NCBI RefSeq assembly: GCF_020217025.1
Contig: NZ_JAIWOF010000227.1
Location: forward strand, 1-17,100
Source: Flavobacterium sp.
Lineage (GTDB): Bacteria > Bacteroidota > Bacteroidia > Flavobacteriales > Flavobacteriaceae
Length of the DNA stretch: 17,100 nucleotides
Direction: 5' to 3'
Positions 13,423-17,100 of the stretch are shown here, piece by piece; positions within the stretch are counted from its first letter, which is position 1; each line of letters opens with the position of its first letter. Under the pieces are notes generated by a model. The model saw only the letters and a program-made list of their open reading frames with translations. It did no database searches and was not told the DNA's origin. Both the position numbers and the translations under genes were made by a program.

Positions 13423-15651
13423 ATGTATAAAAACATTTTCAAATCTATAGTACTACTGTCTTCTTTTCAGGCAGTGGCCCAACAAACTCCAAATGATGTT
13501 AGCGAAAACTATTTTACAGAAAACGATACTGTGAAAACGCTAAACGAAGTAGTCATTAACGGAAAAAACAATCCTTCTAAGTCTTCAGTTAACAGAGCTG
13601 GAATCAAAGAAAAAGATTTACCTCAAGCCATTCAGGTTATTGGAACAGAAATCATCCAACAACAACAATCCATTCGTTTGAGTGATGTGGTTAAAAATGC
13701 CAACGGTGTTTATGTAGGTTCGGCTCGTGGTGGCGCTCAAGAATCATTTTGGTCAAGAGGTTATGACATGACATCTAACAACATGTTTAAAAATGGTTTC
13801 CGCTTTAATGGCGGTTCTATTCCTGAAGTTTCTTCGTTAGAAAAAGTAGAAATCTTAAAAGGAAGTGCAGCACTTTTATATGGAAATGTGGCGCCTGGAG
13901 GAATTATGAACATGGTAACCAAATCGCCTAACTTCAGAACTGGTGGCGAATTCACCATGCAAGCTGGAAGTTATAGTTTCTACAAACCTTCGGCAGATGT
14001 ATATGGTGCTTTTAACAATTCGATTGCGTATCGTTTTAATGGTTCATATGAAAACTCGGAGAGCTTTAGAGATTATGTTACCAGAGAACGTTATTATGTA
14101 AATCCTTCCCTACTTTTTAAAGTGAGTGACAAAACTGAAATTACACTACAAGCAGATTATTTAAGTGATGACTGGACACCAGATTTTGGAACTGGTTCTA
14201 TTGGAAAAGAAATTGCAGATGTACCAAGAAACGCTTATTTAGGCGCAAAATGGTCAAATGGAAACACCAAACAAGCAACCGCTTCGATATTAGTAAACCA
14301 TGAATTCAATAAAAATTGGAAACTGAATTTTAATTCTTCTTTCCAAGATTACGACAGAGAATCTATCGGAACAGAACGTATTCAACCAAATCCAGACGGT
14401 AGTGGCGATTGGAAACGTCCTTACGGGAGAAATAAAGCGGTAGAACAAATTTTTGCCAACCAAATTAGTTTACAAGGCAACTTTAAAACAGGTAAAATCA
14501 AACACCAATTATTTACGGGTATCGATACCGAAATTTCGTATGCCGATGCTTATACGTTTAGATTTTTTAATCCTAATGTGTTAGATGTGAATGGAAATCC
14601 GGTAACTGAAACAACTTACGATACGGTAAATATTTTTGATCCATCGTCTTATGCAGCTTCAAATGAAGGACCAATTTTACCTTCTGAAGTAACAAGAATC
14701 GTAAAAACTCAAACTACACGTTTTGGTGTTTATGCACAAGATTTAATTTCGTTTTCTGACAAATTTAAAGCGTTATTAGGTTTACGTTATTCGTACCAAG
14801 AAGCAAAACCAGAAACGTACAACATTGCGGCAAATACTGTTACAGAAGAAAAAATTCGTAACGATAGAGCTTTCTCGCCTAAAGTAGGATTGATTTATCA
14901 ACCTACAAAGAGCATTACTTTATTCTCTAGTTATTCCAACTCGTTTACACCAAATACTGGAATAGATATTAATAACGAAGCTTTAAAACCATCAATCATT
15001 GATCAAATTGAAGCCGGAATTAAAAACGAATTCTGGAAAGGAAAATTAACTACAAACGTTACTTTATACCAAATTGTAAACAGCAATTTAGTTCAAACGG
15101 CAGAATTTGACGCAAACGGAAACATCAATACAAATCCAAATCTTAAAGCGTTAAGCGGAGAAACAACCAGTAAAGGAATTGAATTAGACTTAAACTACAA
15201 ACCAATTGATGGTTTAAACATTATATCAGGATATAGTTATAACGACATGCGTTATACCAAAACCACTGGTGCCACAGGAAGTTTTATTGAAGGCGATCGT
15301 TTGGTAAGAACACCTCAACATACAGCTAACTTAAGTTTCTTTTATACGGTACAAACTGGAGTTCTTAAAAATGTATCGGTTGGAGCTATTGGAAACTACA
15401 TTGGTGACAGACTTGGCGGTTGGAACAATCAAGTAAATCCTGCTTATCCAAACGGAATTTGGGATAGAGAAATTCCAGTTGATGGCTACACAACAATTGA
15501 TGTATCGTTAGGTTACAATTGGAAACAATTTTCATTACTTTGCAAATTATCTAATATTACCAACGAGTTGAATTATACTTTACACGAAAATTACAGTGTA
15601 AACCCTATTGCCCCAAGACAAATTTTAACTTCGTTACGATACAAATTTTAA
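13423..15651 (+). CDS. TonB-dependent siderophore receptor
   Basis: 742 residues. A signal peptide (1-19) ends in AVAQQ. TLNEVVINGKN (about 39-49) is a TonB-box-like segment. The plug domain follows with LPQAIQVIGTEIIQQQQSIRLSDVVKN, GGAQESFWSRGYD and VEILKGSAALLYGNVAPGGIMNMVTK. The long beta-barrel ends in the classic aromatic C-terminus LRYKF. GYD and the single plug without an N-terminal carboxypeptidase-like repeat fit the FhuE/FpvA/ferrichrome-type siderophore class rather than SusC. It imports ferric siderophores across the outer membrane using TonB energy. It is followed 20 bases later by a PepSY-type gene, forming an iron operon with its own promoter and flanking repeats. The class is strong; the siderophore is unknown. 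Confidence 0.93.
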   Translation: MYKNIFKSIVLLSSFQAVAQQTPNDVSENYFTENDTVKTLNEVVINGKNNPSKSSVNRAGIKEKDLPQAIQVIGTEIIQQQQSIRLSDVVKNANGVYVGSARGGAQESFWSRGYDMTSNNMFKNGFRFNGGSIPEVSSLEKVEILKGSAALLYGNVAPGGIMNMVTKSPNFRTGGEFTMQAGSYSFYKPSADVYGAFNNSIAYRFNGSYENSESFRDYVTRERYYVNPSLLFKVSDKTEITLQADYLSDDWTPDFGTGSIGKEIADVPRNAYLGAKWSNGNTKQATASILVNHEFNKNWKLNFNSSFQDYDRESIGTERIQPNPDGSGDWKRPYGRNKAVEQIFANQISLQGNFKTGKIKHQLFTGIDTEISYADAYTFRFFNPNVLDVNGNPVTETTYDTVNIFDPSSYAASNEGPILPSEVTRIVKTQTTRFGVYAQDLISFSDKFKALLGLRYSYQEAKPETYNIAANTVTEEKIRNDRAFSPKVGLIYQPTKSITLFSSYSNSFTPNTGIDINNEALKPSIIDQIEAGIKNEFWKGKLTTNVTLYQIVNSNLVQTAEFDANGNINTNPNLKALSGETTSKGIELDLNYKPIDGLNIISGYSYNDMRYTKTTGATGSFIEGDRLVRTPQHTANLSFFYTVQTGVLKNVSVGAIGNYIGDRLGGWNNQVNPAYPNGIWDREIPVDGYTTIDVSLGYNWKQFSLLCKLSNITNELNYTLHENYSVNPIAPRQILTSLRYKF

Positions 15652-15671
15652 GAATTCAATTAAAACAAAAC

Positions 15672-16220
15672 ATGAAACAAAAATTAATTAGAGACATTCA
15701 CCGCGATTTTGGTTACTTCTACGTAGGATTAATTATTTCGTTTGCCTTTTCAGGAATTTTAATGAACCACAGAGAACATTGGCATCCTGAAAAATACACC
15801 ATCGAAACCAAAAACATCAAAGTACAATTGCCAGAAGAAAGCCAAATTACAGAAGAATTTGCTGAAAACTTAGGAAAACAATTGGGCATCGATGATAAAA
15901 TGCGTCGCCACAACGTAAAGAAAGGTACGTTTAAAATTTCGTTTGAAAAGCACGATGTAGAAATCGACATGAAAACGGGTAAAGGTGAAATTGTTGCCTT
16001 CAACAAAACACCAATTATCAGCCAAACAATGAAGTTACACAAAACCACTTCGAATTGGTGGATTTACTACTCTGATATTTTTGGAATCTCCTTAATATTA
16101 ATTGCCATCACGGGAACTTTAATGGTAACCCACGGCAAAAACACCTTTAAAAATAGAGGCTGGAAACTAGCCGTAGCCGGAATTATTTTTCCCATCTTAG
16201 TTTTAGTTATTTTGAGTTAA
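15672..16220 (+). CDS. PepSY-associated transmembrane protein
   Basis: 182 residues. TM1 is about 13-32 (FYVGLIISFAFSGILMNH), followed by HREHWHP. A soluble domain (40-118) with IDMKTGKGEIVAFNKTPI is PepSY-like, then LHKTTSNWWIYYSDIFG and two C-terminal membrane segments (about 133-152, 161-181). Small PepSY_TM proteins next to TonB siderophore receptors are thought to act in ferric siderophore reduction or handling at the inner membrane. The histidines at 34, 37 and 39, and near 124, could bind haem or metal. It is cotranscribed with the receptor, and a hairpin terminator follows. It is half the length of full PepSY_TM reductases, so it is probably a partner, not the whole enzyme. Confidence 0.82.
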   Translation: MKQKLIRDIHRDFGYFYVGLIISFAFSGILMNHREHWHPEKYTIETKNIKVQLPEESQITEEFAENLGKQLGIDDKMRRHNVKKGTFKISFEKHDVEIDMKTGKGEIVAFNKTPIISQTMKLHKTTSNWWIYYSDIFGISLILIAITGTLMVTHGKNTFKNRGWKLAVAGIIFPILVLVILS

Positions 16221-16226
16221 TAAACG

Positions 16227-16255
16227 AAAAGGTTCACGAAAGTGAGCCTTTTTTG
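16227..16255 (+). terminator. Rho-independent terminator of the TonB/PepSY operon
   Basis: Stem AAAAGGTTCAC (16227-16237), loop GAAA, stem GTGAGCCTTTT (16242-16252) with one T-G pair, then T-rich. It lies seven bases after the stop codon and closes the core region. Confidence 0.85.
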
Positions 16256-16285
16256 TTTTAGAAATTGTAAATATTTTATTATATT

Positions 16286-16388
16286 TGATTTCGTTAAAAA
16301 AATAAGCGAAATAAAAACTTGCCAAACTTTCGCCAATCTTGCCAATATGGTATGATACTAGTTCGAAAGTTTCGTATATAAACGAGTT
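16286..16388 (+). other. Insertion point of array 2: attI-like or secondary site (candidate)
   Basis: No gene is supported between 16221 and 16415. The first cassette of array 2 begins at GTT 16386, but the preceding 100 bases lack the AAGCC..GAAC right end and the CGGTTT inner stem seen before every other cassette. Instead there is a perfect 9-base inverted repeat AAACTTTCG (16324-16332) / CGAAAGTTT (16364-16372), three GCCAA copies within 16321-16346, and a smaller ATTTCG / CGAAAT hairpin. This could be an attI-like site, a secondary genomic target, or a very decayed attC. Confidence 0.35.
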
Positions 16389-16415
16389 ACCAGTAATTTT
16401 ACCCAAAAATCGTAA

Positions 16416-16997
16416 ATGGACAATTTAATAATTTATAGTTTAGGTTTCTTAATATTACTTCCGATACTTATTGGATATTATTTTGACTACAAAAACGACC
16501 CTAAAGAATTCAAATTATCATTAAAATCTTTGTGGAATAAACGCTCTTCAAAAGCTTTACTATTTCTAATAATTTATTTCAGTTTTGTTAAAATTTATGA
16601 ACATACTATCCCATTAAATAAAAACAAAGGAATTGAATTTAATTCGACAAGAGAGAAAATTGGTATTCCACTAATTGGAAAAAATTGGGAAATAAATGAT
16701 TCAAGATATAGAACAATATGGTCAAACGTTGATTCAACTGATAGACATTTTAGAAAGACAATTGAATACGGAATATTGAATGCGAAAACTGAAACTGATT
16801 ATTATCAAAACAAAAAACGAGAGGGAACATTTGCGTGGTCAGTTTATAATTATGGAAACAACTCTTTTGAATACTATTTAGAAAAACCTAACGAGAAATT
16901 AGTTTCTGTAAATGAAAAAGGGAACCTGAAATACGAAAACCCAACAATTGAAAAAAAAGTTAATAAAACTGAATTTGAAAAATACATAACAGAATAA
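16416..16997 (+). CDS. Cassette 10 membrane protein of unknown function
   Basis: 193 residues. Two membrane segments, about 3-21 (LIIYSLGFLILLPILIGYY) and 48-62 (ALLFLIIYFSFVKIY), are joined by a basic loop. The rest (65-193) is a polar domain with GIPLIGKNWEINDSRYRTIW and TEFEKYITE, and no recognised motif. It starts 30 bases after the cassette boundary, and the stop almost touches the end arm. AT-rich codon use matches the other cassettes and not the adjacent core operon, in line with separate acquisition. Function is not recognised. Confidence 0.7.
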   Translation: MDNLIIYSLGFLILLPILIGYYFDYKNDPKEFKLSLKSLWNKRSSKALLFLIIYFSFVKIYEHTIPLNKNKGIEFNSTREKIGIPLIGKNWEINDSRYRTIWSNVDSTDRHFRKTIEYGILNAKTETDYYQNKKREGTFAWSVYNYGNNSFEYYLEKPNEKLVSVNEKGNLKYENPTIEKKVNKTEFEKYITE

Positions 16998-17100
16998 AAA
17001 ACTACTGGTAACAGCGGTTTGCTTCAATGGCTACTTCCGGATTTTCCTACGGAAAATCCGCTGCTGAATGGAATGTTTTGTTATATTTGTAATGGCTTGG
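16998..17100 (+). repeat. attC-like site of cassette 10 (type I, cut by window end)
   Basis: Arm TACTGGTAAC (17003-17012), inner stem GCGGTTTGC, perfect hairpin CGGATTTTCC-TAC-GGAAAATCCG (17038-17060) and TATATTTG (17082-17089). It is nearly identical to the repeats of cassettes 1, 4 and 6 although more than 10 kb away. Confidence 0.85.

Larger units (their letters stand above)
16386..17100 (+). mobile_element. Cassette array 2, first cassette
   Basis: Cassette start GTTACCAGTA (16386-16395) is the exact reverse complement of TACTGGTAAC (17003-17012). The A/C mismatch and four further paired bases follow. The cassette encloses one gene and a type I attC-like repeat cut by the window end. Orientation is the same as array 1, across 6.8 kb of core genes. 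Confidence 0.8.

Noticed and set aside
16203..16406. Minus-strand 67-residue open frame between the PepSY gene and cassette 10
   Set aside because: It overlaps the operon terminator and the array 2 entry site, and lacks any domain or plausible start context.

Overview
The window looks like the chromosome of a Flavobacterium-like member of the Bacteroidota. It is AT-rich, has TTTG-N19-TAnnTTTG promoters ahead of the core genes, contains a TonB-dependent siderophore receptor and signal-peptide or lipoprotein-rich proteins, and lacks strong Shine-Dalgarno sequences. No tRNA, rRNA, CRISPR array or integrase gene is visible.

Region 1 (1 to about 9625) is an array of gene cassettes that is integron-like in architecture (attC-like sites, no integrase in the window). 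Nine consecutive units each carry one or two unrelated accessory genes. They are separated by 124-130 bp imperfect hairpin repeats running from an AAC box to a GTT box. The first bases of each cassette, starting at GTT, are the exact reverse complement of the last bases before that same cassette's own repeat, and do not match the neighbouring cassette. This is the pattern expected when a circular cassette with a split recombination site is opened at G|TT. The complementarity is longer than a classical 7-bp R box: ten paired bases, then an invariant A (start) against C (end), then usually four more paired bases. The A/C rule holds at all ten cassettes in the window, including two with decayed sites. 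Cargo: a PsbP/MOG1-like small protein; a reverse-oriented AAA ATPase + RloB pair of the anti-phage RloAB/AbiL type; a GIY-YIG protein; a lipocalin-like lipoprotein; a MerC-GDCCVxC fusion with an HMA-CDF metal transporter; a membrane-anchored zinc ribbon; a secreted unknown; an alpha/beta hydrolase; and an acyltransferase-3.

Region 2 (about 9620 to 16255) is ordinary core chromosome. A minus-strand group holds an alpha/beta hydrolase, a helical-backbone metal receptor, pyrF and prfA. It diverges from a plus-strand operon of a TonB siderophore receptor and a PepSY-type membrane protein. Promoters and two hairpin terminators are readable here.

Region 3 (16256 to the end) starts a second stretch of the same array type. 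A site with no recognisable preceding attC receives a cassette encoding an unknown membrane protein, and the window ends inside that cassette's attC-like repeat, which is nearly identical to those in region 1. The main interest is this integrase-less, Bacteroidota-type cassette system, with its extended, rule-obeying cassette ends and its defence and metal cargo.
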